NCBI RefSeq assembly: GCF_015712165.1
Contig: NZ_JADPZX010000001.1
Span: forward strand, 1,302,001-1,366,000
Origin: Streptomyces spinoverrucosus
GTDB taxonomy: Bacteria > Actinomycetota > Actinomycetes > Streptomycetales > Streptomycetaceae
Direction of reading: 5' to 3'
Length of the DNA stretch: 64,000 nt
Within the stretch, counting starts at the first letter, position 1. Every line of letters begins with the position of its first letter. The notes under the pieces are model-generated. The model was not told the origin of the DNA, searched no databases, and was given only the letters and a program-made list of their open reading frames with translations. Both the position numbers and the translations under genes were made by a program. Shown here in pieces: positions 35,912 to 45,216 of this stretch.

Positions 35912-37246
35912 TCAGGGGGTGCGGGTGAGCAGTCGCCCCCTCGGGTCGGTGAACTCGCCGTCCGCCACGATGCGCTGCCCGCGCAGCCAGGTGGACTTCA
36001 CCACGCCGCTGAGGGTGCGCCCGGCGTACGCCGTGACGCGGTTGCGGTGCTGGAGGGCGACGGGGTCCACGGTGAAGGTCTCGTCGGGCGCGAGGACGGC
36101 GAAGTCGGCGTCCCGGCCGGCCTCGATGGCGCCCTTCTGGCCGAGCCCCACAAGCTCGGCCGTCCGCGTGGACATCCAGCGGACGACGTCCTGAAGGGTG
36201 TGGCCGCGCTTGCGGGCCTCGGTCCAGACCGCCGGCAGGCTCAGCTGGAGGCCGGAGATGCCGCCCCAGGCGGTGGCGAAGTCGTTCGTCTTGAGGTCGG
36301 CGGTCGACGGGGAGTGGTCGGTGACCACGCAGTCGATGGTGCCGTCGGCCAGCGCCGCCCACAGCAGGTCCTGGTTGGCGGCCTCGCGGATGGGCGGACA
36401 GCACTTGAACTCGCTGGCACCGTCCGGGACTTCCTCGGCGGTCAGCGTGAGGTAGTGCGGGCACGTCTCGACGGTGACGCGCACGCCCTCCGCGCGGGCG
36501 GCGGCGATCAGCGGCAGCGCATCGCTGGAGGACAGGTGCAGCACGTGCACGCGCGCGTGGAGGCGTTTCGCCTGTGCGATCAGGTTGGCGATCGCGGTGT
36601 CCTCGGCGTCGCGCGGGCGGCTGGCGAGGAAGTGGGAGTACTTGGGGCCGCCCTGCTGCGGGGCGGCGGCGAGGTGGTGCGGGTCCTCGGCGTGCACGAT
36701 CAGCAGGCCGCCGAACCCCGCGATCTCGGCCATGGACTGGGCGAGCTGCTCCTGGTCGAGGTGCGGGAACTCGTCCACGCCGGACGGCGACAGGAACGCC
36801 TTGAAGCCGAAGACTCCGGCGTCGTGCAGCGGGCGCAGGTCCTTGACGTTGTCGGGGAGCGCGCCGCCCCAGAAGCCGACGTCGATGTGCGCCTTCTCCC
36901 TGGCCACCTCCTGCTTGGTGCGGAGGTGGTCGACCGTCGTGGTCGGCGGGAGGGAGTTGAGCGGCATGTCGACGAGGGTGGTGATGCCACCGGCCGCCGC
37001 GGCGCGCGTGGCGGTCCAGAAGCCCTCCCACTCGGCGCGGCCGGGGTCGTTGACGTGCACGTGGGTGTCGACCAGGCCGGGCAGCAGGACGTCGTCGCCG
37101 AAGTCCTCCACCCGGGCGGCCTCGACCGGGGCGTCGTACGGCAGTACGGCGGTGATCTTCCCGTCGGCGACCGCGACGGACGCGGGGCGCGTCCCCTCGG
37201 GCGTGATGACACGCGTCGAGCGCAGCACCAGTTCAGTGTCGGACAC
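35912..37246 (-). CDS. allB: allantoinase
   Basis: 444-residue amidohydrolase. Metal ligands: [14 protein letters not shown], lysine in [29 protein letters not shown] and VVTDHSPST (catalytic Asp). Opens allantoin to allantoate using zinc. GTG 37246. Divergent from the IclR gene with palindromes between. Confidence 0.93.
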   Translation of the reverse strand: MSDTELVLRSTRVITPEGTRPASVAVADGKITAVLPYDAPVEAARVEDFGDDVLLPGLVDTHVHVNDPGRAEWEGFWTATRAAAAGGITTLVDMPLNSLPPTTTVDHLRTKQEVAREKAHIDVGFWGGALPDNVKDLRPLHDAGVFGFKAFLSPSGVDEFPHLDQEQLAQSMAEIAGFGGLLIVHAEDPHHLAAAPQQGGPKYSHFLASRPRDAEDTAIANLIAQAKRLHARVHVLHLSSSDALPLIAAARAEGVRVTVETCPHYLTLTAEEVPDGASEFKCCPPIREAANQDLLWAALADGTIDCVVTDHSPSTADLKTNDFATAWGGISGLQLSLPAVWTEARKRGHTLQDVVRWMSTRTAELVGLGQKGAIEAGRDADFAVLAPDETFTVDPVALQHRNRVTAYAGRTLSGVVKSTWLRGQRIVADGEFTDPRGRLLTRTP

Positions 37247-37305
37247 CCGGACCCCTCTCCTCGCCGTCGTCCCGGCTCCCGTGCCATCCGGGAAACGGGG
37301 TTTAC

Positions 37306-37439
37306 TTCCGCGTAACGGAATTCAACGTTCTGTTGAAGGAGTCTTCACTCCCGCCCGCACACCGTCAAGGGGCACACTTCTCCACAGTGCACCTACGGCA
37401 CCCACTCTGGACGTTTCCACAAAGCGGAATTACAATTCC
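37306..37439. promoter_or_regulatory. AllR-type operator palindromes between allB and allR
   Basis: TTCCGCGTAACGGAA (37306-37320) and TTCCACAAAGCGGAA (37415-37429) share TTCCxCxxAxCGGAA, centres 109 bp apart. The first abuts a perfect inverted repeat TTCAACGTTCTGTTGAA (37321-37337); the second overlaps GGAATTACAATTCC (37426-37439). The pattern fits IclR-family binding that controls both genes. Confidence 0.6.
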
Positions 37440-37529
37440 AGCAAGCAGAACGTAGTTACGCACAAGCGGGGAGTCAACCGGCTGCCGGGTAGGCTTCTGC
37501 CCTCCTGTCAGCCTCGAAAGGAACGCGCC

Positions 37530-38324
37530 GTGCCGACGTCCAGCGCCAGCACCACCGACGCCGCCAAGTCCGCCAACGGCGGCGGCGTCCAGTCCCTCGA
37601 GCGCGCCTTCGACCTGCTGGAGCGGATGGCGGACGCGGGCGGCGAGGTGGGCCTGAGCGAGCTGTCCGCGAGCAGCGGGCTGCCGCTGCCGACCATCCAC
37701 CGGCTGATGCGCACCCTGGTCGCCTGCGGGTACGTCCGCCAGCAGCCGAACCGCCGTTACGCGCTCGGCCCGCGCCTGATCCGGCTCGGCGAGTCCGCCT
37801 CCCGCCTGCTCGGCACCTGGGCCCGCCCGTATCTCGCCCGCCTGGTCGAGGAGACCGGCGAGACGGCGAACATGGCGCTGCTCGACGGGGACGAAATCGT
37901 TTACGTCGCCCAGGTGCCGTCCAAGCACTCGATGCGCATGTTCACCGAGGTGGGCCGACGCGTCCTGCCGCACTCCACGGGCGTGGGCAAGGCGCTGCTC
38001 GCGGGCTTCCCGGACGAGGAGGTGCGCTCGCTGCTGGCCCGCACCGGCATGCCCGCCGCGACGGAGAAGACGATCACCACGCCGGAGGGCTTCCTCGCGG
38101 CGCTCGACGACGTCCGCCGGATCGGCTACGCCGTCGACGACAACGAGCAGGAGATCGGCGTCCGCTGCCTCGCCGTGACGGTGCCCGACTCCCCCACCGC
38201 CGCCGCGATCTCCATCTCGGGCCCGGCGGGCCGGGTCACGGAGGCGGCGACGGACCGGATCGTGCCCGTGCTCCAGCAGGTGGCGACGGAACTGTCGGAG
38301 GCCCTGGCGAGCTCGGGCGCGTAA
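37530..38324 (+). CDS. allR: IclR family regulator of allantoin catabolism
   Basis: 264 residues. N-terminal winged HTH GVQSLERAFDLLERMADAGG, LSELSASSGLPLPTIHRLMR, TLVACGYVRQQPNRRYALGP; C-terminal effector domain with LPHSTGVGKALLAG, QEIGVRCLAVTVPDS and AAISISGPAGRVT. GTG 37530 has GAAAGGA upstream. In S. coelicolor the AllR homologue represses allantoin and malate synthase genes and responds to pathway intermediates; the same gene neighbourhood is seen here. Confidence 0.9.
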   Translation: MPTSSASTTDAAKSANGGGVQSLERAFDLLERMADAGGEVGLSELSASSGLPLPTIHRLMRTLVACGYVRQQPNRRYALGPRLIRLGESASRLLGTWARPYLARLVEETGETANMALLDGDEIVYVAQVPSKHSMRMFTEVGRRVLPHSTGVGKALLAGFPDEEVRSLLARTGMPAATEKTITTPEGFLAALDDVRRIGYAVDDNEQEIGVRCLAVTVPDSPTAAAISISGPAGRVTEAATDRIVPVLQQVATELSEALASSGA

Positions 38325-38385
38325 CCCTCCGGGGGTGTGCGCGGGAACCTGAGCCGGGCTGCGGCGCCCCGAGGGCAACGTTCTG

Positions 38386-38431
38386 AAGGGGCGCGGGGAA
38401 CCGCGCGACCAGCCACAAACAACCCGCAGCC
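38386..38431 (-). repeat. 46-bp dispersed intergenic repeat, copy 2
   Basis: Reverse-strand copy of the element at 25215-25260, same length, differing mostly in the segment after GGCTGCGGG. Located between allR and the small hypothetical gene, which are convergent. Confidence 0.7.
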
Positions 38432-38439
38432 GCCGCGCG

Positions 38440-38754
38440 TCAGCGCCGCGGCGGCTCCCCGAACAACTCCACCGCGTCCCGCACCTCCGACAGCCCCCGC
38501 GACAGCGCGCTCACCGAGCCGATCGCGCCGGCGATCAGCAGGAGGGACCGGCGCAGTCGTGGCACCTCGGGCGGGCCGTCGGCGGTCATCGCGGCGAGCG
38601 CCGCGAGTTCGTCCTCGGCGACGGCACGGTCGTGGAAGTCCGCGGGATGCGCGGCGAGTTCGCGGCGCAGCCGGGACACGGCGGTCCGCAGTTCCGCCAC
38701 CCTCGGGTCCTCGTCGCTGCCGGTCACTGGCCTCTGCCCCAAGCTCCGCAACAC
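38440..38754 (-). CDS. small hypothetical protein (DUF5955-like)
   Basis: 104 residues from GTG 38754; GTG 38727 is an alternative. Helical: VAELRTAVSRLRRELAAHPA, AVAEDELAALAAMTADGPPE, LRRSLLLIAGAIGSVSALSR, ending DAVELFGEPPRR. Resembles a conserved Streptomyces family of unknown function that I recall as DUF5955. No catalytic motif. Confidence 0.65.
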   Translation of the reverse strand: MLRSLGQRPVTGSDEDPRVAELRTAVSRLRRELAAHPADFHDRAVAEDELAALAAMTADGPPEVPRLRRSLLLIAGAIGSVSALSRGLSEVRDAVELFGEPPRR

Positions 38755-38941
38755 AGCTCTCCCCCCTGGCACACCGTTGTGCACAGTCCCGCCCTCATCC
38801 CCCCGTGCGCCCCATGGCACCGGTCGCGCGCCGGGGGACGCGGGTCAGTAAACGCCACCGGGTGCGGATCCGCCACCGCAAGGACCGAAATTCAGTCCAG
38901 GGGCACCGTCCGGCCCGCGCGGGGTCAGGTATGCAGGACCC

Positions 38942-39544
38942 ATGACGGATCAGAACGAACGCCCGGTCGCCGCGCTGCTGCTCGCCGCGGGCGGTGGACG
39001 CCGGCTCGGCGGCCGCCCCAAGGCACTGCTCGAACACCGGGGCCGCCCACTGGTCGAACACGCCGTCGCGGTGCTGCGCGCGGCCGGCTGCACGCGCGTG
39101 CACGTGGTCCTGGGGGCGCGCGCCGACGTCGTACGGGCTCGGGCGGAGCTGTCCGGCTGTGTGCTGGTGGACAACCCCGAGTGGGAGCAGGGCATGGGCT
39201 CGTCGCTGCGCGCCGGGCTGGACTCGCTCGCCGGGACGCAGGCGCGGGCAGCGCTGGTGTCGCTCGTCGACCAGCCCGGGATCGGGCCGGAGGCGGTCGC
39301 TCGCGTCCTGGCCGCCTACACGGGCGAGTCCTCCCTGGCCTCGGCCGCCTACGACGGCGTACGCGGCCATCCTGTGCTCTTCGGCGCCGCGCACTGGGCG
39401 GGCATCGCGGCGACTGCGACCGGCGACCAGGGGGCACGCGCGTATCTGAGGGAACACGCGGCCGGGATCCGCTTCGTGGAGTGCGGCGACGTGGCTCAGC
39501 CGTACGACATCGACACGGCGGCGGACCTGGAGCACCTTGAGTGA
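38942..39544 (+). CDS. MobA/MocA-like nucleotidyltransferase
   Basis: 200 residues. Signature AALLLAAGGGRRLGGRPKAL with the conserved Lys, VLVDNPEWEQGMGSSLRAGL, LVDQPGIGPEAVARVLAAY, GHPVLFGAAHW. These match molybdenum-cofactor cytidylyl/guanylyltransferases that finish the cofactor of xanthine dehydrogenase-type enzymes. Its place between allantoin genes and malate synthase fits purine catabolism, since xanthine dehydrogenase makes urate. Confidence 0.82.
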   Translation: MTDQNERPVAALLLAAGGGRRLGGRPKALLEHRGRPLVEHAVAVLRAAGCTRVHVVLGARADVVRARAELSGCVLVDNPEWEQGMGSSLRAGLDSLAGTQARAALVSLVDQPGIGPEAVARVLAAYTGESSLASAAYDGVRGHPVLFGAAHWAGIAATATGDQGARAYLREHAAGIRFVECGDVAQPYDIDTAADLEHLE

Positions 39545-39548
39545 ACGG

Positions 39549-39567
39549 GGTGGCACCCAGCGCCACC
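39549..39567. promoter_or_regulatory. palindrome 1 in the aceB leader region
   Basis: GGTGGCACCCAGCGCCACC, 6-bp arms, 5 bases after the nucleotidyltransferase stop. Could be a terminator for that gene or an operator; it shares TGGCACCC and CCACC with the palindrome at 39692. Confidence 0.45.
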
Positions 39568-39691
39568 TTGCCTCGACTCAGAGAATCTCGACGTCAACAA
39601 ACCATTGAAGTTCCACGATGAGAAAACTAATATCCACTGACCAGAAGCACCCGACCGCACAGCGGGTGCGAAATTCCCCATTCGTACCTCC

Positions 39692-39706
39692 TGGCACCCG
39701 GTGCCA
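39692..39706. promoter_or_regulatory. palindrome 2 in the aceB leader region
   Basis: TGGCACCCGGTGCCA, a perfect inverted repeat with 6-bp arms, 22 bases before the aceB ATG. Probable regulatory site; it does not match the TTCC/GGAA operators near allR. Confidence 0.45.
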
Positions 39707-39728
39707 CCGCTGAAGGAAGTGACAGCTC

Positions 39729-41354
39729 ATGTCCGCACCAGCGCCGTCTCCGCTGGCCATCGTCGACGCCGAGCCCCTGCCCCGGCAGGAGGAGGTCCTC
39801 ACCGACGCGGCGCTCGCCTTCGTGGCCGAGCTGCACCGCCGGTTCACGCCCCGGCGTGACGAACTCCTCGCCCGCCGCGCGGAACGCCGCGCCGAGATCG
39901 CCCGCACCTCCACCCTCGACTTCCTCCCGGAGACCGCACAGATCCGCGAGGACCCCACCTGGCGCGTGGCACCCGCCCCGGCCGCGCTGAACGACCGGCG
40001 GGTCGAGATCACCGGCCCCACCGACCGCAAGATGACCATCAACGCCCTGAACTCGGGCGCCAAGGTCTGGCTCGCGGACTTCGAGGACGCCTCCGCGCCC
40101 ACCTGGGAGAACGTGGTCCTCGGCCAGCTCAACCTGGCCGACGCCTACACCCGGAACATCGACTTCACGGACCCCGGGTCGGGCAAGTCGTACGCGCTCA
40201 AGGCCGCCGAGGAACTGGCGACCGTCGTCATGCGCCCGCGCGGCTGGCACCTGAACGAGCGGCACCTCGTCGACGCCGACGGCACGCAGGTCCCGGGCGC
40301 CCTCGTCGACTTCGGCCTGTACTTCTTCCACAACGCCCAGCGCCTGCTCGACCTCGGCAAGGGCCCGTACTTCTACCTGCCGAAGACGGAGTCCCACCTG
40401 GAGGCCCGCCTCTGGAACGAGGTGTTCGTCTTCGCCCAGGACTACGCCGGCATCCCGCAGGGCACCGTCCGCGCCACCGTCCTGATCGAGACGATCACGG
40501 CGGCGTACGAGATGGAGGAGATCCTCTACGAACTCCGCGACCACGCCTCCGGGTTGAACGCCGGCCGCTGGGACTACCTCTTCTCCATCGTCAAGAACTT
40601 CCGCGACGGCGGGCCGAAGTTCGTGCTGCCGGACCGCAACGCGGTGACGATGACCGCCCCGTTCATGCGCGCGTACACCGAACTCCTCGTGCGCACCTGC
40701 CACAAGCGCGGCGCGCACGCGATCGGTGGCATGGCGGCGTTCATCCCGTCCCGCAAGGACGCCGAGGTCAACAAGGTCGCCTTCGAGAAGGTCCGCGCCG
40801 ACAAGGACCGGGAGGCGAACGACGGCTTCGACGGCTCCTGGGTCGCCCACCCCGACCTCGTCCCGATCGCCATGGAGTCCTTCGACAAGGTCCTCGGCGA
40901 CAAGCCCAACCAGAAGGACCGGCTGCGCGAGGACGTCGAGGTCAAGGCGGAGGACCTGATCGCCGTCGACTCCCTCGACGCCAAGCCGACGTATGCCGGT
41001 CTGGTGAACGCCGTGCAGGTCGGCATCCGCTACATCGAGGCCTGGCTGCGCGGCCTGGGCGCGGTGGCGATCTTCAACCTGATGGAGGACGCGGCCACCG
41101 CCGAGATCTCCCGCTCGCAGATCTGGCAGTGGATCAACGCGGGCGTGGTCCTCGACAACGGCGAACAGGTCACCGCCGAGCTGGCCCGCAAGGTCGCCGC
41201 CGAGGAGCTGGCGAACATCCGCGCCGAGATCGGCGAGGACGGCTTCGCGGCCGGCGGCTGGCAGCAGGCGCACGACCTGCTGCTGAAGGTCTCCCTCGAC
41301 GAGGACTACGCGGACTTCCTGACGCTGCCGGCGTACGAGCAGCTCAAGGGCTGA
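39729..41354 (+). CDS. aceB: malate synthase A
   Basis: 541 residues. Condenses glyoxylate with acetyl-CoA to malate. Motifs: [40 protein letters not shown] (catalytic Arg), [17 protein letters not shown] (Glu ligand of magnesium), [20 protein letters not shown], and late [19 protein letters not shown] with the catalytic Asp. ATG 39729 has GAAGGAAG upstream. Uses the glyoxylate released from allantoin. Confidence 0.95.
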   Translation: MSAPAPSPLAIVDAEPLPRQEEVLTDAALAFVAELHRRFTPRRDELLARRAERRAEIARTSTLDFLPETAQIREDPTWRVAPAPAALNDRRVEITGPTDRKMTINALNSGAKVWLADFEDASAPTWENVVLGQLNLADAYTRNIDFTDPGSGKSYALKAAEELATVVMRPRGWHLNERHLVDADGTQVPGALVDFGLYFFHNAQRLLDLGKGPYFYLPKTESHLEARLWNEVFVFAQDYAGIPQGTVRATVLIETITAAYEMEEILYELRDHASGLNAGRWDYLFSIVKNFRDGGPKFVLPDRNAVTMTAPFMRAYTELLVRTCHKRGAHAIGGMAAFIPSRKDAEVNKVAFEKVRADKDREANDGFDGSWVAHPDLVPIAMESFDKVLGDKPNQKDRLREDVEVKAEDLIAVDSLDAKPTYAGLVNAVQVGIRYIEAWLRGLGAVAIFNLMEDAATAEISRSQIWQWINAGVVLDNGEQVTAELARKVAAEELANIRAEIGEDGFAAGGWQQAHDLLLKVSLDEDYADFLTLPAYEQLKG

Positions 41355-41357
41355 GTC

Positions 41358-41642
41358 TCACGCGGGCTTGTCCGAGTGGCCCAGGGACTTCCCCGGGGCC
41401 ACTCGGTCGCGTACGAGCCGCTTGACCGCCGTGGGCTCGGGGAAGCCCTGCTCGCGGCGGTCCCACACCACCTCGTCGTTCACGCGGACGACGAACACCC
41501 CGCCCGTGCCCGGCTTCAACGCCAGCTCGGTCAGCTCGGCCTCGAACGTCGTCAGCAGCTCCTGGGCCAGCCAGGCGGCGCGGGGCAGCCACCTGCACTG
41601 GGTGCAGTACTCGATCTGGACGCGCTGGATCCCGGACGTCAT
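41358..41642 (-). CDS. Rdx/SelT-SelW-SelH family thioredoxin-like protein
   Basis: 94 residues. N-terminal CxxC (VQIEYCTQCRWLPRAAWLAQ) on a thioredoxin-like fold, then TELALKPGTGGVFVVRVNDE and a C-terminal AVKRLVRDRVAPGKSLGHS. Selenoprotein-W-like with Cys for Sec. ATG 41642 overlaps the HipA-like stop (ATGA). Redox role inferred. Confidence 0.85.
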   Translation of the reverse strand: MTSGIQRVQIEYCTQCRWLPRAAWLAQELLTTFEAELTELALKPGTGGVFVVRVNDEVVWDRREQGFPEPTAVKRLVRDRVAPGKSLGHSDKPA

Positions 41643-42553
41643 CGCAGGTGCACCGACCAATCCTGTTCCGCGGCCGGTTCGCCGTGCAGGTCGGGGACCT
41701 GCTTGAGCCATTTCGGCCTGCCTTGCTGTGTCTTCGCCGCGCGCAGGGCCTGCTCGGCGGCGATCTCCTCCCGGGTGGGGAAATCGGTCGGCAGCCATGC
41801 GTGGGACGCCTGCACGCGCGCGTGCAGGTAGCCGACGTACGCCTCCCGGACCTCCTCGGGCGTGGCGAAATCCAGCTCGCCGATCAGCCAGGCGTCCGGC
41901 ACCTCCGACACGACCTCGCGCAGCAGTTCCTCGGTCACCTTGGGTGCCAGCTCGGCGTCGGCGGCCCGTACGTCGGGCGCGTAGTGGCCGAGGGCGTGGT
42001 GGCGGAAGTCGTAGGCCTTCTCGGGCGCGGACAGATCCCAGCGGTGGTGGAAGACCAGGGCCGCCCCGTGGTCGATCAGCCACAGCCGGGGCGGCGCGAT
42101 GCCGAGCGTCGGCCAGATCACCAGGTTCGAGCTGTGCACCGTGCGGTCGACGTTCACGGTCAGCGCGTCGAGCCAGACGATCCGCCCCGCTTCCAGCGGA
42201 TCGACCCGGAAGGTCTTCGCGACCTCCGGCGTGAAGTCCCGCGCGCCCGACAGATAGTCCATGCCCAGATTGACCCCGGCGCTGGACGTGTGCAGGTCAC
42301 GTACCTCCTGGTGCTCCTCGTGCCCGGCGATCGCCGGGTCGAAGTGCACCAGCACCAGCTCCGGGAAGCGCAGCCCCAGCGCCCGCGCCAGTTCGCCGAC
42401 GATCACCTCGGCGACCAGCGCCTTGCGGCCCTGCGCGGAGCCGGTGAACTTGACGACGTACGTGCCCAGGTCGTCGGCCTCGACGACTCCGGGGACGGAG
42501 CCGCCGGAGCGCAGGGGTGCGACGTAACGGGTTGCGAAGACCTCTCTTAGCAT
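41639..42553 (-). CDS. HipA-like kinase-fold protein
   Basis: 304 residues. GSVPGVVEADDLGTYVVKFT, GRKALVAEVIVGELARALGL, LDALTVNVDRTVHSSNLVIW and LWLIDHGAALVFHH look like the nucleotide and catalytic loops of HipA-type serine kinases (the D/N pair of DRTVHSSN, then the metal-binding D of IDHG). No HipB antitoxin is next to it, so it is likely not a classical toxin-antitoxin module. Coupled by overlap to the SelW-like gene. Confidence 0.72.
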   Translation of the reverse strand: MLREVFATRYVAPLRSGGSVPGVVEADDLGTYVVKFTGSAQGRKALVAEVIVGELARALGLRFPELVLVHFDPAIAGHEEHQEVRDLHTSSAGVNLGMDYLSGARDFTPEVAKTFRVDPLEAGRIVWLDALTVNVDRTVHSSNLVIWPTLGIAPPRLWLIDHGAALVFHHRWDLSAPEKAYDFRHHALGHYAPDVRAADAELAPKVTEELLREVVSEVPDAWLIGELDFATPEEVREAYVGYLHARVQASHAWLPTDFPTREEIAAEQALRAAKTQQGRPKWLKQVPDLHGEPAAEQDWSVHLR

Positions 42554-42629
42554 TTTCCCAGGCCACCCGCCTCTTCAGCCTTGAAATCCACGCTCGGCCT
42601 CGGAGGCGCGCAACAGCGGGAATCGCCCA

Positions 42630-42860
42630 TCAGCCCTGGGGAGAATCTGGGGAGTTTCGGCTGGCATGCAAATCTCCCTGTCTCGCCAGTAGTCCATCGA
42701 TGGCCGTCCGCCCCTTGCTTCCGGCCTCCGGCATGAAGTGAGCATAGTAACCGAGGGTGACCGCCGGCATCCACGTGTTGCGCTCGGGGCCGGCCATCCG
42801 CCACCGGTCGGGGCGGCCCTGCTTCTCGGCCGCCCAGTCCTCACTGGCCATCCGCCGCAT
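42630..42860 (-). pseudogene. tyrosine recombinase (phage-type integrase), C-terminal remnant
   Basis: Reads TWMPAVTLGYYAHFMPEAGS then KGRTAIDGLLARQGDLH, the terminal segment of a tyrosine integrase with the nucleophilic Tyr in the LxxYxH motif. Only about 60 recognisable residues; the upstream part of the enzyme is replaced by the 3' end of the beta-helix gene. A scar of a mobile element at the edge of the octose cluster. Confidence 0.65.
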
Positions 42861-45216
42861 ACACCTCGAAGGCGGAGAGGGCCGCCCCAGCCCAGGCGGT
42901 GTTGTCGGTGACCTGTAAACGGACGAACCGAGCCGTGCGGGTGAGCGGGAGGACGACGGTGTTGCGCTGCTCCGGAGCGAATCGGCAGGTTACAGCGGGG
43001 GTGGCGGGTATGAGATCGGCCTCTGCGAGACCGATGTGGACTGCCAACGTCTCGGTACGCTCATCCCAGCTCTGCGGAGTTCGCAGGACGATGCGTGCGA
43101 GAGGCACGGGCTCGCCGAGGTCCACCTGGAGCCATTGCGGAAACCCCATGCCGTCGCTCTGCCACCACGTCCTTTCGGTGCCGTCGACGGCGGCTTCGGG
43201 CGGGAAGCCTCCCATGGCCGTACTTGCTTTGACGCGTCGCCCGAGAGCCCTGTCACCAGTGGGGTCGAAGCCGACGCCGGTCAGGTCGACGTGGAGCGGA
43301 CTGCGGGGTGCGTTCGAGTGCACGGTGAGTACGCCGGTACGCCGGCCGGCACGTGAGGGAGTAAATCCCACGGTGAAGGCCGCACTTGCTCCGGGCGCGA
43401 CAGTAACCGGGATGGGCGAGGTGGCGGTGAAGTCTCCGGTGAGTTCGACCTGTTGGACGAAGACTTGTCGGGGACCGGGATTGTGGAGTTCCAGGCGTTG
43501 AGGAGCGCCGACGGTGAGCGGCGTGGTTGCTCCGAAGTCGAGGCGGGTGACTGACGCGTAAAGGGCACCGTCCGGCGGCAGATCGGCCAACTCTTCGTCC
43601 CAGCCTTCATTGCCCGCTCCGCTGAGGAGATCGAATTCCGGAGCGGCGCGGTGTACCCCGGTCACGCCGAGCCGGACGGCGCTGACGCGGGCGAAACGGG
43701 CGGATCCGGTCGCCTCCAGTTGGACCGCGCAGGTGCCCGCGCCCTCGATGGTCATCCCGTCCACATCCACGCCGTCGATACGGCCACCGCTCAACTGCAC
43801 GGCCGCGTAAGCACTATTGGTCAGGATGTTCCCGCTGACGGTCACGTCACCCGTCATGGGCGCGTCCTCTGCCAGCAGCCATAGGGCGCCCACTCCCGCG
43901 CGATATTGAGGATGGTAGGAACCGGTCCGGATCAGCGAGTTCCCCTCGACGAGGGTTTTCCCCGCGATGGGAACAGCGCCATAGCGGTTGGCGATGTGGA
44001 TCCCGCCACCCTCCGCGACCGAGTCGGCCAGCAGGTTTCCCGTGATCCGGTTGTCGTGACCTCCGTAGACGGCGATGTGATTGGCCAGCATCGGCAGCAT
44101 GATGGTGTTCGCGTGCACGGTGTTGTGGTGGGTCGCCAGCCCGTCGGACCACAGGGCGATGGCGTCGTCGCCGGTGTTGCGTATGTGGCAGCCGGTGATG
44201 GTGACGTCCGAGACTCCGCGGTGCAGATTGATGCCGTCCGCGGTCGTGTTCATGATCCGGACGTTCCGGATGGTCAGGTCCTCGAAGGGTCCGTCCAGCC
44301 ACATTCCGCACTTGGTGTGGGCGATCCACACATCCTCGATGGTGGAACCGCCGCCCAACGCGCCTCCGATTCCGTTGTGTTGCGCCGCGTCGTCGCGCTC
44401 GGTGACATCACCGAAGATCGCGACCCCGGACAGGTGCACGCCGGTGCTGGGGCGGGGCGCCGGGTGGCCGTACAGACCGACGCCGGCGCCGCGCAGTTCG
44501 GTGTACCAGGGGCCGGCGCCGCGGATCGTGACACGGTCCAGGAGGATGTGGTCGGTCACCGCATAGATGCCGCGGGGCAGCCAGACGGTGCGCTCGGTAC
44601 CGGTGGCTGCCTCGACAGCGGTTCGGATGGCCGAGGTCGAGTCGGCCGTACCCGTCGGGTCCGCACCGAAGTCGAGCACGGACAGGGCGTCCTGCGGCGG
44701 GGATGCCGGTCCACCGGTCTCCTCGAAGCAGGCGATGTCGACGGTGACCGGCACTTCCGCCTCGGCCGCGGGGCGCAGAGTGACGCGTGTGCCCGGCGGG
44801 CATGTCCGGCCGAGGAGTACGTGCACGTCGTCGTAGAGATGGTGTGCCCGGCCTGCTGCCGGGTCGTTGGTGAACGGATATCCGCCGTAGTACCAGGAGT
44901 AGCGGGAGCTCAGGGTCAACCGATGGCATTCCTCCCCGTCGATGTGCAGGACCAGCCGTTCGGTGCGGCCGCCGCCCGTGGGGGCGTCGGGCAGCGAGTA
45001 GCGCAGGGTCAGCGCGTCGGCGGGAGCCACCAGGTGGAATTCGACGTACTCGTTCGGACCGGAGAGCCGTACGACGGCTCGGGCCACCGATTCGTCGACC
45101 AAGCGGGCATGCGGTCCGGAGGCGTCGACGCGTGTGCCGTTGGTCCGGGCGTCCGCGGCCCGGTACAGGTCCGGGCCCCTCTCCGCTCCCGCGGTACGGG
45201 CGGGGTTCGTGGTCAT
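42841..45216 (-). CDS. GH87 (mycodextranase)-like beta-helix protein with F5/8-type C domain
   Basis: 791 residues. Order: N-terminal carbohydrate-binding beta-sandwich (LRYSLPDAPTGGGRTERLVL, SWYYGGYPFTNDPAAGRAHH), right-handed beta-helix from LDFGADPTGTADSTSAIRTA (TIRGAGPWYTELRGAGVGLY, HTKCGMWLDGPFEDLTIRNV, NTTADGINLHRGVSDVTITG, RNTGDDAIALW), an Ig/SPD-2-like domain (HNPGPRQVFVQQVELTGDF) and a discoidin domain (TWWQSDGMGFPQWLQVDLGE). GH87 enzymes cut alpha-1,3-glucan outside the cell, but no signal peptide is seen. ATG 45216 overlaps the permease stop. Role in the cluster unknown. Confidence 0.75.
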   Translation of the reverse strand: MTTNPARTAGAERGPDLYRAADARTNGTRVDASGPHARLVDESVARAVVRLSGPNEYVEFHLVAPADALTLRYSLPDAPTGGGRTERLVLHIDGEECHRLTLSSRYSWYYGGYPFTNDPAAGRAHHLYDDVHVLLGRTCPPGTRVTLRPAAEAEVPVTVDIACFEETGGPASPPQDALSVLDFGADPTGTADSTSAIRTAVEAATGTERTVWLPRGIYAVTDHILLDRVTIRGAGPWYTELRGAGVGLYGHPAPRPSTGVHLSGVAIFGDVTERDDAAQHNGIGGALGGGSTIEDVWIAHTKCGMWLDGPFEDLTIRNVRIMNTTADGINLHRGVSDVTITGCHIRNTGDDAIALWSDGLATHHNTVHANTIMLPMLANHIAVYGGHDNRITGNLLADSVAEGGGIHIANRYGAVPIAGKTLVEGNSLIRTGSYHPQYRAGVGALWLLAEDAPMTGDVTVSGNILTNSAYAAVQLSGGRIDGVDVDGMTIEGAGTCAVQLEATGSARFARVSAVRLGVTGVHRAAPEFDLLSGAGNEGWDEELADLPPDGALYASVTRLDFGATTPLTVGAPQRLELHNPGPRQVFVQQVELTGDFTATSPIPVTVAPGASAAFTVGFTPSRAGRRTGVLTVHSNAPRSPLHVDLTGVGFDPTGDRALGRRVKASTAMGGFPPEAAVDGTERTWWQSDGMGFPQWLQVDLGEPVPLARIVLRTPQSWDERTETLAVHIGLAEADLIPATPAVTCRFAPEQRNTVVLPLTRTARFVRLQVTDNTAWAGAALSAFEVYAADGQ

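Noticed and set aside
41639..42553. Classical HipBA toxin-antitoxin system
   Set aside because: No HipB-type HTH gene next to it; partner is a SelW-like protein.
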